Below, piece by piece: positions 1 to 9,149 of a stretch of 64,000 nucleotides of DNA. How positions within the stretch are numbered: position 1 is the stretch's first letter; each line of letters begins with the position of its first letter. The position numbers and the translations under genes were made by a program. Location of the stretch: contig CAJSZV010000023.1 of the NCBI GenBank assembly GCA_910574345.1, forward strand, positions 1-64,000. Direction: 5' to 3'. The notes beneath the pieces were generated by a model. That model did no database searches and was not told where the DNA came from. It was given only the letters and a program-made list of their open reading frames with translations. This DNA is from Clostridiaceae bacterium (lineage in GTDB: Bacteria; Bacillota; Clostridia; Lachnospirales; Lachnospiraceae).

Positions 1-127
1 TTCTGAATTTTCTCAAATTCAAGGCCTTCCAATAAAGCCTTTTCTTTTGGAATTTTCAGGGTCTTACATACTGTTCAATCTTTGATTATCAAGGTTCATC
101 GTCACTGTAGGTCTCTCAGCAGCAACT
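1..127 (-). other. Probable leader of a leftward 16S rRNA operon
   Basis: Read on the minus strand, this stretch follows two tandem consensus promoters, has no ribosome site or open frame, and contains phrases such as CCTTGATAATC and CCCTGAAAATTCC that resemble 16S leader and processing regions of Lachnospiraceae as I remember them. No 16S sequence is visible, because the gene would lie left of position 1. Assignment to an rRNA operon is inference from promoter strength, tandem arrangement and leader style. Confidence 0.5.
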
Positions 128-132
128 CATTT

Positions 133-161
133 AGTTTATCATAAGTTTTTTGCTTTGTCAA
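133..161 (-). promoter_or_regulatory. Promoter P2 of the leftward transcript
   Basis: On the minus strand a perfect -35 TTGACA (156-161) is followed after 17 bases by TAAACT (133-138). Transcription would start near 126 and run left out of the window. Confidence 0.7.
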
Positions 162-229
162 CCATTTTTTTCCAAATCTTCTATTTTCTTTTTTGGAAGA
201 TAGAAGCACCGCATCTCACGGTGGAATTT

Positions 230-258
230 ACTATAACATTTCATTTTTTAATTGTCAA
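230..258 (-). promoter_or_regulatory. Promoter P1 of the leftward transcript
   Basis: On the minus strand TTGACA (253-258) is followed after exactly 17 bases by TATAGT (230-235), with A/T-rich sequence upstream like an UP element. Together with P2 it makes a tandem pair 97 bases apart, as in many rRNA operons. Confidence 0.7.
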
Positions 259-303
259 GGGATTTGTGTCATTTTTTTAAACAATTTTTTCCGCAATTTT
301 TCA

Positions 304-352
304 GACCACAAAATATGCTCTTTTTCTCTTCTTTCTCCTATATTTTGTGGTC
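304..352. repeat. Perfect 13-bp inverted repeat between cvpA and the P1/P2 promoters
   Basis: GACCACAAAATAT (304-316) and its exact reverse complement (340-352) flank a 23-base pyrimidine-rich spacer. No run of T follows on either strand, so it is not a standard terminator. It could be an operator or a transcript-end structure. The rest of 260-497 is A/T-rich and I see no gene in it. Confidence 0.45.
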
Positions 353-497
353 ATGCCAAATTTATTGCTAACCTGCGATAACAAGCATATATTCCACTAT
401 TGTTCTAATTGTTTGTTTTATTTGTTTATTTACGACATTTTCAGCTGTCATCTATAGCATACCCCTTTTCAAGAAATCCAGCATCTTAAAAAAAGAA

Positions 498-1196
498 CTA
501 TAGCATTCCTCTTATAATCCCCAGTACCACCTTTGATACAAAATTATAATGATATAAAAATGTCAGCCACCTGCTTGATTCAATTTGAGCAATAATCATC
601 GCTCCCCATGGGCTTTGAGAAAACGCCGTTACAAGCAGGGATAAAAGCCATAAAAAAAACAATCCCTCTGCGCCGCCCAGCAAAGCGCCTGTCAGTTTAT
701 TTACTCCTGATATAATCGGAAGCCTTGCCATGATATCCAGCCAGCGCATAATCAAACGCACGGCGATATATACCAGAACAAACAGCAGAACGAAACCAAC
801 CGTGTTTACAAGAAGGCCGGCAAGGTAATTTCCCAGATATTCTGTAAATACTTGTACCCCCAAGGCCTGGTACACATCCGGTCTGTTGTTTTCTATTAAA
901 AGCTCCTGAATCTCTTTTGGCAGACCAAGACCTTCTATCATTGCCTGTTCATCCGCCGCCTCTGAAGAGTACTCTTCCGGAATCAAAGCATGCTCTATAC
1001 CGCCTTTTATCCACTCATATAAGGGTGTCCGTTCTATGGCTGCTTCATTCACATAGGGCATGGCGATACGAACAATAGCGAAGGTGGCAATTAATGCCAC
1101 CATAGAAACCGCCATCCGAATAAAACCTCGGTAATGACCATATAGAATCATGCCCAATAAATATACTCCAACAACTATCTCAAGCCAATTTTTCAT
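498..1196 (-). CDS. CvpA family membrane protein
   Basis: A 232-residue integral membrane protein with four hydrophobic segments (about 4-20, 28-47, 118-145 and 170-190) and a soluble stretch between the second and third. The pattern fits the CvpA/colicin V production family, whose cellular role is poorly defined. An upstream TTG at 1217 overlaps the preceding gene's stop, but the ATG at 1196 has GAGG five bases upstream and begins MKNWLEIVVG, a more natural membrane start. It is the last gene of the pfkA-to-cvpA minus-strand run, 17 bases after the HAD hydrolase. Confidence 0.8.
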   Translation of the reverse strand: MKNWLEIVVGVYLLGMILYGHYRGFIRMAVSMVALIATFAIVRIAMPYVNEAAIERTPLYEWIKGGIEHALIPEEYSSEAADEQAMIEGLGLPKEIQELLIENNRPDVYQALGVQVFTEYLGNYLAGLLVNTVGFVLLFVLVYIAVRLIMRWLDIMARLPIISGVNKLTGALLGGAEGLFFLWLLSLLVTAFSQSPWGAMIIAQIESSRWLTFLYHYNFVSKVVLGIIRGML

Positions 1197-1213
1197 AAAT
1201 GCCTCATTACATT

Positions 1214-2038
1214 TCAAGCAAGAACAATTTTTTCTATTATTTGAGCCACACCTGCGTCACCATTATCCGGTGCTATATAATCCGCCATCTTCTTTAACTC
1301 TTCCACACCGTTATTCATAGCAACCATGATTCCTGCTCTTCCAATCATAGACAAGTCATTCTCACCGTCTCCAAATGCCATGGTCTCCTCTCGCTTTAAT
1401 CCCAAAATCTCAGCCAAACGCATCAGCCCTTCACCTTTGGAAGCTCCCAGAGCGTTTACTTCCAGATTATATGGAAATGAAGAACTCACCAATACGTCTC
1501 CTCTTTCTTCCAGCTTCCTGCGGATTTGGCTCCGCTCCTCCTTATCTGAAAAAAACAAATTCAGCTTATCCACCATACAATTCCGGTCATGAATATAGGA
1601 CCGCATGTCATCAATCGGCGTCCGGGTCTGCCGTACTAATTTCTGCACCACCTCTGGTATGCCGTATTCGTCCATATGTTCAAAACAGTATCTTTCAGAA
1701 AAACCGTCTCCCTGAATATATGCATCACACATAACATGATATTCCTTGAGCAAATCATATATCTCCAGTACAATCTGCGGTGAAATGAGTTTTTCGTCCA
1801 GAATCCGTTGTTCTTCCATATCCACCAATGTACCGCCGTTTACAGTGACAGCATAGCGAACTCCTGGAAGTTCCCGGATTATTTCAGGTATTCCTATTGC
1901 GATTCGGCCTGTACACGGAACCACATAAATCCCCTGTTCAATACAAGCTTTAAGCGCTCTTTTATTCCTTTCCGGAAGCTGCTTTTGTTCGTCCAGCAAT
2001 GTGCCGTCCAAATCTAATGCGATTAATCTAATGCTCAT
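1214..2038 (-). CDS. Cof-type HAD-superfamily hydrolase
   Basis: 274 residues, typical for Cof/YidA-type phosphatases that dephosphorylate sugar phosphates, nucleotides or flavins. HAD motif I DLDGT lies at residues 9-13 with both aspartates present. Motif IV GDGENDLSM near residue 223 carries the acidic pair for Mg2+, and a C2-type cap fills the middle. The substrate cannot be read from sequence. It follows the large TPR protein by 18 bases in the same orientation, so co-transcription is likely. Confidence 0.88.
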   Translation of the reverse strand: MSIRLIALDLDGTLLDEQKQLPERNKRALKACIEQGIYVVPCTGRIAIGIPEIIRELPGVRYAVTVNGGTLVDMEEQRILDEKLISPQIVLEIYDLLKEYHVMCDAYIQGDGFSERYCFEHMDEYGIPEVVQKLVRQTRTPIDDMRSYIHDRNCMVDKLNLFFSDKEERSQIRRKLEERGDVLVSSSFPYNLEVNALGASKGEGLMRLAEILGLKREETMAFGDGENDLSMIGRAGIMVAMNNGVEELKKMADYIAPDNGDAGVAQIIEKIVLA

Positions 2039-2056
2039 ACCATTCTCTTTCTCACT

Positions 2057-5000
2057 TTATATAAAATGTTCTTCTTTCAAGATCAGCAAGCCATCCTTGT
2101 CATATTTCGAGGAAAATACGCCCTTAATCAGCCCGCCCAGAGATGGTTTCTCCGCTCTATCCGCTGCTTCCTCAATCAAGTCTTCTGCATTAGCCCTGGT
2201 CAGCGGAATTCCGTCTTCTTCCATGACCTCTATGCGTTCATACAACGCCAGCATACTTTTGCCTGTAATGCTACAGTCTATCTCCTTGGCATAATTGGCG
2301 GCATATTCCGCAAATTCATTTAATTCCATCTCTTCATCATCTACAGGTTCCGAAATATCATATTGTTCCTCCATCTCCTCATCTTCATACTCAGGAGCTT
2401 CTTCCAGGCCGTATTCAGAATCATCCTCCGGGTCGTATTCCCCTTCGTCCTCCGGATCATATTCCTCTTCATCCTCCGGATCATATCCTTCTCCGTCCGC
2501 CGGATCATATCCTTCTCCGTCCGCCGGATCATATCCTTCTTCGTCCTCCGGATCATATTCCCCTTCATCTTCCGGGGCATATTCTTCCTCATCCTCCGGA
2601 TCGTATTCCCCTTCGTCCGAATCATACTCCCGTTCTTCTTCCGGCTCTTCTTCAAGATATTGGTCTTCTATAGGTTCCCCTGTATCCTCGTCCGCCGATT
2701 CTTCTCCTTGCTCCTGCAAAGTCATGTCTTCCCCGGGCTTTTCCTCTGATTCCGGCCCTTCTTCCTCTGTAGGTTCCGGCTCCTCATATGCTTCCGGTTC
2801 CGGCTCTTCCTCCTGCCAGTTTTCTTCCACAAGTTCTTCCTCTGGAAGCTCCTCCTTTTCGTCCGCATTGATGCATTTGAACAGATTAATAAATCCCGGA
2901 TTTTGCTGATGAAGCTCCTCAATCTGATACGGGTTGTCGATTAAAACCACGATCACTCCCGTCTCATCCCGTTCCAAAAGCATCTGAAGCTCTTCCAGAT
3001 CTTTCGGAGTTAAATCCCCGGCCTCCTCCACAATCAGATCTTTTCCCGCCAATTTATCAGAGACATTAAAGATCCCTCTCTTACTCAATTTGCTTCCGGA
3101 AATCTTGATAACCTGATTGTTCACACCAGTCTCCTGGTGAACCTTTTTGAGCATCTCCACTGCTGTCTCAAAGCCCACATCCGGCATTTTGGCCTCTATC
3201 ATCAGATGGTGGGGAACGTAAAAGCGCTCATGATATTTTTTTTCATTTTCCCTCTCCAGCTCCATGGCCTTTTGTCTGAGTGTATTTATATGCCTGATAT
3301 TGTTCATGTCCCGAAATACTTTGGTGCGGTCTGACGAAGGTTCTGTCTCCATGTATCCTTCCGTTGAAATTCTGGACATTTCAGCCGCCAGTTCTTTCTC
3401 TGCCGCTGCCTGATGCAGATTGGCTACAAGCTCTTCGTCTACCTCATCTACTCCCGGCACTGCTGAAGGCATATTCCAGCCTCTTGATGTTTGATACTCA
3501 GCGGCCTGGTCGGGCATATACTGGCCTTCCTGTTCATACCCTGTATCTTCCTGTATATAAGCGCCGTCCTCGTAAGAATCATATTCGTTATTCTCCGGCA
3601 TGTAAGAAATGTCTTCGGCCGAGCCATAGGTGCTGTTTTCCTCCATATACAGATTATCCGGCTGCTCATACCCCTCTTCCTGGTAGCCGTATCTTCCGGG
3701 CGCCTGATCTCCATAATTTTCATCATTCTGAAGATATCCTTCGTTCTGACGGGTGTAGCTTCCCTGGACGGCCCCATAATTATTCCCCTGCCAGCCATAT
3801 CTTCGGACTCCCGGCACATAGCTGTTGGGGGACATCGTATAATTTCCGGTGCCCGGCATATAGTTATTCTGAGATGGGGTATAGTTCCCCGCTCCTGGAG
3901 CATAACCATTTTGAGGGGCAGCATAACTTCCCATGCCCGGTGCATAATCATTCTGCGGCGCTCCATAACCGCTCCCGCTTGGGATATAACCGTCCTGAGG
4001 CGCTCCATAACTGTCTGCTCCAGCCCCATAACCAGCCTGAGGCACTCCATAGCCGCCGGCTCCTGGAACATAACTATCCTGAGGCGCTCCATAACCGTCT
4101 GCTCCAGCCCCATAACCAGTCCCATTTGGCGCATAACCGGCCTGGGGCGTTCCATAACTATCTGCTCCAGCCCCATAACCAGTCTGAGGTGCAGCATAAC
4201 CGCTCCCATTTTGTACATAACCGTCCTGAGGCACAGAATACCCTCCTCCGTCCGGCACATATCCGTTCTGCGCAGCAGCATAGCTCCCGGCAGACGGCCC
4301 AAAGTCATTCTGGGGCACGCCATAGTTTTCGGCAGACGGCATATAGCTGTTCTGAAGTCCGGTGTATCCCTGTGTATCTGTCATCTCTTCCTGTTCTGAT
4401 GGATTGTATCCCACCGGCCCCTGGCCGTAGTCTCCCAAAGACTGGTCATATCCTCCCTGTGCATAGCCGCCCTGGACTTGGCCGTAGTTTCCCGTTCCTT
4501 GTCCATAACCTGTCAATGACTGGTCATACATGGGATTGCTCTGCATATAACTTCCCGGCTGCTGTCCGTAATTTCCATAAGTTCCCCTCTGGGCCTCATA
4601 ATTCGTCAGGGGCGCATATCTCTGTTTTAAAGCCCTGGCCCCCTCCACATACGTTCCATCCCCAAACATGAGAATGATCTTATCACACAGCTGAATGCAT
4701 TCCGCCGACTTCCCCGCTTTATCATACAGGCCTGCCAGTTCGTACATCCATTTTTCATCCAGTTCTGTCTCTGTATACCGTTCCAGAGAGCGGAGCAGCT
4801 GCTCAATAGGCGCCCCGCTTTCCTTTAAAATCATGTAGCGGAGGAGATGCTGCCTTACGTCGCCCTGGGCCAGATCGCAAAATTCTCTGTAGTAATCCTC
4901 CGCCTCTCTTAAACTGCCTTCTTTTAATGCCAGTTCCGTCAGTTTGTACAGAATACGCTTGCTGATAGGCGCCCTTTCAAATGCCAGGAGCAGCACTTCC

Positions 5001-5179
5001 TTTGCTTCCTGATACTCATCATTCTTTTCGTATACCTGGGAAATCATTGACAGAAGGTTGGCATTGCGCACTCTTCTCCAATCAATGGTGTCGGCAATCT
5101 TCATAGCCGTGGCAAAGTCATTTTTATTGACCAGTTTTTTTATCTGTTCAACTTTTATGTTAAACTCGTACTTATCCAT
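2057..5179 (-). CDS. TPR protein with Tyr/Gly repeats, degenerate AAA+-like domain and acidic tail
   Basis: About 1040 residues. Residues 1-180 are helical repeats of TPR type. Roughly 200-560 is low-complexity with many GYG(A/V)PQ units, rich in Tyr, Gly, Gln and Pro. About 650-790 resembles a spore-type AAA+ ATPase core (PHHLMIE, GSKLSKRGI, DLIVEEAGDL), but the P-loop position reads KMPDVGFETA with no GKT. About 800-950 is strongly acidic with EYDPEDE units, and a helical end follows. GGAGG lies five bases before the ATG at 5179, which I prefer to the ATG at 5191. It sits between recR and a HAD hydrolase. Function unknown; a scaffold or pseudo-ATPase is inferred. Confidence 0.8.
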   Translation of the reverse strand: MDKYEFNIKVEQIKKLVNKNDFATAMKIADTIDWRRVRNANLLSMISQVYEKNDEYQEAKEVLLLAFERAPISKRILYKLTELALKEGSLREAEDYYREFCDLAQGDVRQHLLRYMILKESGAPIEQLLRSLERYTETELDEKWMYELAGLYDKAGKSAECIQLCDKIILMFGDGTYVEGARALKQRYAPLTNYEAQRGTYGNYGQQPGSYMQSNPMYDQSLTGYGQGTGNYGQVQGGYAQGGYDQSLGDYGQGPVGYNPSEQEEMTDTQGYTGLQNSYMPSAENYGVPQNDFGPSAGSYAAAQNGYVPDGGGYSVPQDGYVQNGSGYAAPQTGYGAGADSYGTPQAGYAPNGTGYGAGADGYGAPQDSYVPGAGGYGVPQAGYGAGADSYGAPQDGYIPSGSGYGAPQNDYAPGMGSYAAPQNGYAPGAGNYTPSQNNYMPGTGNYTMSPNSYVPGVRRYGWQGNNYGAVQGSYTRQNEGYLQNDENYGDQAPGRYGYQEEGYEQPDNLYMEENSTYGSAEDISYMPENNEYDSYEDGAYIQEDTGYEQEGQYMPDQAAEYQTSRGWNMPSAVPGVDEVDEELVANLHQAAAEKELAAEMSRISTEGYMETEPSSDRTKVFRDMNNIRHINTLRQKAMELERENEKKYHERFYVPHHLMIEAKMPDVGFETAVEMLKKVHQETGVNNQVIKISGSKLSKRGIFNVSDKLAGKDLIVEEAGDLTPKDLEELQMLLERDETGVIVVLIDNPYQIEELHQQNPGFINLFKCINADEKEELPEEELVEENWQEEEPEPEAYEEPEPTEEEGPESEEKPGEDMTLQEQGEESADEDTGEPIEDQYLEEEPEEEREYDSDEGEYDPEDEEEYAPEDEGEYDPEDEEGYDPADGEGYDPADGEGYDPEDEEEYDPEDEGEYDPEDDSEYGLEEAPEYEDEEMEEQYDISEPVDDEEMELNEFAEYAANYAKEIDCSITGKSMLALYERIEVMEEDGIPLTRANAEDLIEEAADRAEKPSLGGLIKGVFSSKYDKDGLLILKEEHFI
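2405..2660 (-). repeat. Tandem coding repeat, acidic EYDPEDE units
   Basis: Near-identical units of about 24 bases encode repeats of (E/G)YDP(E/A)D(E/G)E. On the opposite strand they create long serine-rich open frames that are not genes. Copy number probably varies between strains, which is usual for repeats this similar. Confidence 0.85.
3800..4560 (-). repeat. Tandem coding repeat, GYGAPQ-type units
   Basis: Units of about 42 bases encode variations on GYGAPQ(D/A)GY with PG or NG spacers. The units diverge enough to read as protein repeats. They lack the constant repeat and unique spacer pattern of a CRISPR array. Confidence 0.8.
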
Positions 5180-5234
5180 TGTTTCCTCCATCAGCGCCTG
5201 AAATGCGCCCTGTATTCAAAAGAAAAGGCTGTCC

Positions 5235-5831
5235 TTACAGCAAAACTCTTCCTTCCAGTGCACGAAGCAGTGTCACTTCATCTATGTATTCCAAGTCTCC
5301 TCCCACCGGAACGCCGCTGGCAATCCGGCTGACTGTTATACCCGTCGGTTTTATCAATTTACTGATGTACATAGCCGTAGTCTCCCCTTCCAGACTGGAA
5401 TTGGTGGCTATGATCACTTCTTTCACATCTCCCTGGAGGCGCTGCATTAATTCTTTCAGCTTAATCTCTCCCGGACCGATTCCAAGCATAGGGGATATGG
5501 CGCCGTGAAGAACATGATAAACCCCTTCGTATTTTCCCGTTTTTTCATATGCGGCCAGATCCCGCGGATTCTCCACCACCATAATGGTACCATGGTTTCT
5601 CTTCTCACTGCTGCAGATGGGACATAATTCCTGGTCAGTCAAAGTAAAGCACTCTTTACAGTATCTGACCTGCTTTTTGGCCTTTACCATGGTGTCCGAC
5701 AAGCGCTCTACCTGCTCTTCTGACATATTGATAATATGAAAAGCAAGTCTTTGAGCTGATTTGGCTCCGATACCGGGAAGCTTTGACAATTCTTCAATTA
5801 GTTTTGTTATCTGATTGCTGTAATAGTCCAT
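5235..5831 (-). CDS. recR: Recombination mediator RecR
   Basis: 198 residues, the normal length. RecR works with RecO, and often RecF, to load RecA at gapped or broken DNA. An N-terminal helix-hairpin-helix reads [17 protein letters not shown] four-cysteine zinc site (CKEC and CPIC, about residues 57-72) follows, then a Toprim domain. It lies three bases downstream of ybaB and near dnaX, the classic dnaX-ybaB-recR order. Confidence 0.97.
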   Translation of the reverse strand: MDYYSNQITKLIEELSKLPGIGAKSAQRLAFHIINMSEEQVERLSDTMVKAKKQVRYCKECFTLTDQELCPICSSEKRNHGTIMVVENPRDLAAYEKTGKYEGVYHVLHGAISPMLGIGPGEIKLKELMQRLQGDVKEVIIATNSSLEGETTAMYISKLIKPTGITVSRIASGVPVGGDLEYIDEVTLLRALEGRVLL

Positions 5832-5833
5832 GA

Positions 5834-6178
5834 TCAGAAAGGAAATCCTCCGCCCAGCCCGCCGGTCAGCTTCGCCATAGCGCTGTTGGAAGCTTCCTCC
5901 ATCTGGCGAAACGCTTCGTTAACTGCTGCTGTTATCATATCTTCCAGCATCTCTACGTCATCGGGATCTACCGCTTCCGGAGCAATCTTCACGGCTGTCA
6001 CTTCTTTTTTACCTGACACGGTCACAGTTACCGCCCCGCCGCCTGCAGATGCGGTATACTCTTTTGTCTCCAATTCCTTGGTTGTCTCCTCCATCTGCCT
6101 TTGCATCTTCTGGGCCTGCTTCATCAGATTATTCATATTGCCAGGCATACCGCCCGGAAATCCGCCTCTTTTTGCCAT
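5834..6178 (-). CDS. ybaB: YbaB/EbfC family nucleoid-associated protein
   Basis: 114 residues. A Gly/Met-rich start ([14 protein letters not shown]) leads into the conserved [13 protein letters not shown] helix, a short beta section ([11 protein letters not shown]) and a Gly-rich end. The family binds DNA as dimers shaped like tweezers. Its position between dnaX and recR is the standard one and supports the name. Confidence 0.95.
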   Translation of the reverse strand: MAKRGGFPGGMPGNMNNLMKQAQKMQRQMEETTKELETKEYTASAGGGAVTVTVSGKKEVTAVKIAPEAVDPDDVEMLEDMITAAVNEAFRQMEEASNSAMAKLTGGLGGGFPF

Positions 6179-6213
6179 GTTAATTCCTCCTCATATATAA
6201 GTATTGGCCTGTT

Positions 6214-7839
6214 TTAATCTTCTATTGTAATATCCATATGGATACGGCTTTTCAATTCCTCATCACTGACATATATGGTGTCCACCCGCTCTCCATTTCC
6301 CAAAAGGCGGGTTTTAAAATAAATGTCTTTTCCGTATGTGTTCTTCACATAGTTCTCCAGTTCCCCCATAATCGTAGGTCTTCGGCCAATCTCATAATTA
6401 TCAATATTGCCAAATACCACACACAAGCAGCTGTCGCCGCTTGGCTCTATCACAGTATCCCGGAAACTGGACCGAATCACTCCGCCCAGACTGCGGATGA
6501 TTTTCCCCCATTCATTGCGGATCAGCTGCAAATCCTCCAGCTGAGCCTTCGGCAGAGTGACGGTATCCGGCTGACTTGCCTCCGCACTCCGGCAAACTTC
6601 CTTCATCCTCCCGTCCGGCCCCGGACCTGACACCGCCGGCTGTGCGGGAACTTCATGGCTAAGGGACCCGGAATTTACAAAAACTCCTTCTTCCAACTGC
6701 TCTTCAATCCTGTTAAGCCGCTCAATAATGGAATCATAGTTATGTTCCATCTGCGGTTTTGTCAGTTTTATAAATGCCAGCTCTACCAGAACCCTTTTCT
6801 GACTGGCATAGCGAATCTGATTGGACAGTTCAGAGAAGACCCTGATATAGCGCATCAGGGTTTCTCCGTCTGTCAATTTCGCGTCTTCTTCCAGTGACTT
6901 CTTATTGTCTGCAGACATATCCAGCATATCCTGAGCATCTTCTGTCGTCTGAATAAGAAGAAGATTTCTCATATACCAGATAAAATCCGTGACAAACTGA
7001 CCCAGCTCTCTTCCCTGGATTACCAAATCCTGAAGCTGATATATGCAGTCAGCAGTTTTCAATTCTGTCACAGCCCGGAACATACGGCTGAATATACTCG
7101 TATCCACTGCCCCTAAAATATCCAGCACATGATCATAAGTCAGCCGTTCTCCATAATGAAAAGCCACGCATTGGTCAAGAAGACTCAATGCGTCTCTCAT
7201 GGAACCATCCGCCGCTTTCGCAATATAAGTCAGGGCTTTGTCTTCCGCATCTATCTGCTCTGCTTCTGACAGCTCTCTTAACCGGTCAGTCAGGGTTTGA
7301 ATCGTTATTCTCTTAAAATCATATCTCTGACACCGGGACAATACAGTTATAGGGATTCGCTGCACTTCCGTGGTGGCCAGAATAAAGATCACATATGAGG
7401 GCGGCTCCTCCAAGGTCTTTAACAGCGCGTTAAATGCACCTGTTGACAGCATATGCACCTCATCAATAATATAAACCCGGAATCTTCCTTCTGTAGGCGG
7501 ATATTGTACCTGTTCTCTTATATCCCGGATATTCTCCACACCGTTGTTGGAGGCGGCGTCGATCTCCACCACATTGAGGGAAGCGCCGGAAGCAACGTTT
7601 CTGCATGTCCGGCATTCCATACAGGGACTTCCGTCTGCAGGATGCTCACAGTTCACGGCGCGGGCAAATATCTTGGCTATACTGGTCTTTCCTGTGCCTC
7701 TTGTCCCGCAGAATAAATATGCATGACCGATTCGATTGGATATGATCTGATTTTTCAAAGTCTTTACAATATGGTCCTGGCCTTTGACATCTTCAAAACC
7801 GGCCGGACGCCATTTGCGGTACAGCGCCGTGTATGCCAT
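6214..7839 (-). CDS. dnaX: DNA polymerase III subunit gamma/tau
   Basis: The clamp-loader ATPase of the replisome, 541 residues from the ATG at 7839. That start begins MAYTALYRKWRP, the usual DnaX opening, with AGGGG upstream; the longer frame to 7881 runs back over the end of pfkA. Visible motifs are the P-loop GTRGTGKTS, a zinc module with CEHPADGSPCMECRTC, Walker B IIDEVHML and sensor SRC in TVLSRCQRYDF. The C-terminal third carries tau-type sequence. I saw no obvious slippery heptamer for programmed frameshifting. It starts 13 bases after the pfkA stop. Confidence 0.96.
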   Translation of the reverse strand: MAYTALYRKWRPAGFEDVKGQDHIVKTLKNQIISNRIGHAYLFCGTRGTGKTSIAKIFARAVNCEHPADGSPCMECRTCRNVASGASLNVVEIDAASNNGVENIRDIREQVQYPPTEGRFRVYIIDEVHMLSTGAFNALLKTLEEPPSYVIFILATTEVQRIPITVLSRCQRYDFKRITIQTLTDRLRELSEAEQIDAEDKALTYIAKAADGSMRDALSLLDQCVAFHYGERLTYDHVLDILGAVDTSIFSRMFRAVTELKTADCIYQLQDLVIQGRELGQFVTDFIWYMRNLLLIQTTEDAQDMLDMSADNKKSLEEDAKLTDGETLMRYIRVFSELSNQIRYASQKRVLVELAFIKLTKPQMEHNYDSIIERLNRIEEQLEEGVFVNSGSLSHEVPAQPAVSGPGPDGRMKEVCRSAEASQPDTVTLPKAQLEDLQLIRNEWGKIIRSLGGVIRSSFRDTVIEPSGDSCLCVVFGNIDNYEIGRRPTIMGELENYVKNTYGKDIYFKTRLLGNGERVDTIYVSDEELKSRIHMDITIED

Positions 7840-7852
7840 GTATATTCGTCCC

Positions 7853-8932
7853 CTATTCGTCGCCGAAGCAGATTCCCACAAGCTTGGCTTCTTTTATCAT
7901 AGCGCAGCCGGGATCTACGGTCTTCAGCTTGCCGGCCACTTCTTCCAGTGGTGTCTTATCAATCTCCCCATTCTTTACGCAGACCATATAACCATAGACT
8001 TTTTCCTTAATCAGTCTGGCTGCCGCCGCTCCCAGTCTGGTAGACAAAACCCGGTCATAAGGACAAGGCTCTCCGCCTCTCTGCATATGGCCCGGAACCG
8101 TAACTCTCACTTCCTGACCGGTCAGTTCTTCTATCTTAGCCCCCAGTTCATAGGCCACGGATGGGTATACAATGCCGTTTTTCTTCTTCTCTTTTAATTC
8201 TTTTTTCGTAAGTTTTGCGTCCTCCTTGGAGATCGCACCCTCAGCCACTGCAAGAATGGAAAATCTCTTGCCCTTTTTATTTCTCTCTCTCAAGGCATCT
8301 ACAACTACATTGATATCATATGGAATCTCAGGAATCAGAATAATATCCGCGCCGCCGGCAATTCCTGCATGAAGCGTAAGTGAACCTACTTTATGACCCA
8401 TAACCTCCACGATAAATACACGTCCGTGGGATGCTGCCGTTGTATGAATGCAGTCAATGGCGTTGGTGGCCACATTCACCGCACTCTGGAATCCGAACGT
8501 CATCTCTGTTCCCCAAAGATCATTGTCAATGGTCTTTGGCAGGGATACGATATTCAGACCTTCTTCTCTCAGAAGATTCGCTGTCTTCTGGCTGCCGTTG
8601 CCTCCCAGAATCACCAGGCATTCCAGTTTCAGCTTTTTGTAAGTATGCTTCATCGCTTCCACTTTGTCCAGACCGTTCTCGTCCGGTGTCCTCATTTGCT
8701 TAAACGGCTGACGGGATGTACCAAGAATCGTTCCCCCTTCTGTAAGAATTCCGGAAAAATCCGAAGGCTTCATCACATGGTAGTCTGCATATATCAGACC
8801 CTTGTAACCGTCTTCAAAGCCGATGATCTCCACATCCTCGCCGTACATTCTGTACAATGATTTTGCAACTCCCCGCATTGTCGCATTCAGGCTTTGGCAA
8901 TCTCCGCCGCTGGTCAGCATTCCTACTCTCAT
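7853..8932 (-). CDS. pfkA: 6-phosphofructokinase, ATP- or PPi-type of group III
   Basis: About 359 residues from the ATG at 8932, which has GGAAGG eight bases upstream. It phosphorylates fructose 6-phosphate in glycolysis. Motifs are TSGGDCQSLNA for the phosphoryl donor, GGNGS, and PKTIDND at the catalytic aspartate. The Gly of GGNGS is the residue linked to ATP use, whereas Lys in PKTIDND is more common in PPi-dependent and mixed group III enzymes, so donor choice is uncertain. It has its own promoter and is first in the pfkA-dnaX-ybaB-recR run. Confidence 0.93.
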   Translation of the reverse strand: MRVGMLTSGGDCQSLNATMRGVAKSLYRMYGEDVEIIGFEDGYKGLIYADYHVMKPSDFSGILTEGGTILGTSRQPFKQMRTPDENGLDKVEAMKHTYKKLKLECLVILGGNGSQKTANLLREEGLNIVSLPKTIDNDLWGTEMTFGFQSAVNVATNAIDCIHTTAASHGRVFIVEVMGHKVGSLTLHAGIAGGADIILIPEIPYDINVVVDALRERNKKGKRFSILAVAEGAISKEDAKLTKKELKEKKKNGIVYPSVAYELGAKIEELTGQEVRVTVPGHMQRGGEPCPYDRVLSTRLGAAAARLIKEKVYGYMVCVKNGEIDKTPLEEVAGKLKTVDPGCAMIKEAKLVGICFGDE

Positions 8933-8994
8933 CTTTTTCACCCTTCCTTTCATCCTCTTTATACTGCGTCAAAGTCTACAAATTCCATTATGTA

Positions 8995-9023
8995 ATTATA
9001 ATACAAAGGTTTTCCATGGGCAA
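8995..9023 (-). promoter_or_regulatory. pfkA promoter
   Basis: On the minus strand TTGCCC (9018-9023), 17 bases, then TATAAT (8995-9000). The start site would fall near 8988, giving a 55-base leader to the pfkA ATG at 8932. Confidence 0.7.
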
Positions 9024-9097
9024 GGGAAAAGTCTTATAATATCATAAAAAGTGCCGGGCGCGTTACTGTTCACAGGTACCCGGGCGCACCCTATGAT

Positions 9098-9137
9098 ATA
9101 AAAAAGCTATGGGCAGAAAACCTCTCTTCCCATAGCT
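9098..9137 (-). terminator. Terminator of the SRP RNA
   Basis: On the minus strand AGCTATGGG (9129-9137) pairs perfectly with CCCATAGCT (9105-9113) across a 15-base loop and runs straight into a T tract (9104-9100). Confidence 0.85.
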
Positions 9138-9149
9138 GTTCTTTTATAT

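Noticed and set aside
193-381. 62-codon frame near the left edge
   Set aside because: It crosses promoter P1 and the inverted repeat and has no ribosome site.
2295-2909. Long serine-rich open frame on the plus strand
   Set aside because: It is the reverse complement of the acidic Glu/Asp/Tyr repeat in the large minus-strand gene; composition alone explains it.
3800-4560. CRISPR-like array
   Set aside because: Repeat units vary and the whole region reads through as protein; there are no unique spacers and no cas genes.
3364-4671. 435-codon plus-strand frame rich in His, Pro and Arg
   Set aside because: Shadow of the GYGAPQ-type coding repeat; no ribosome site and no family resemblance.
9047-9092. 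Second terminator from the two CCGGGCGC copies
   Set aside because: The copies are mainly direct repeats and pair only with a bulge; I do not call it as a terminator.
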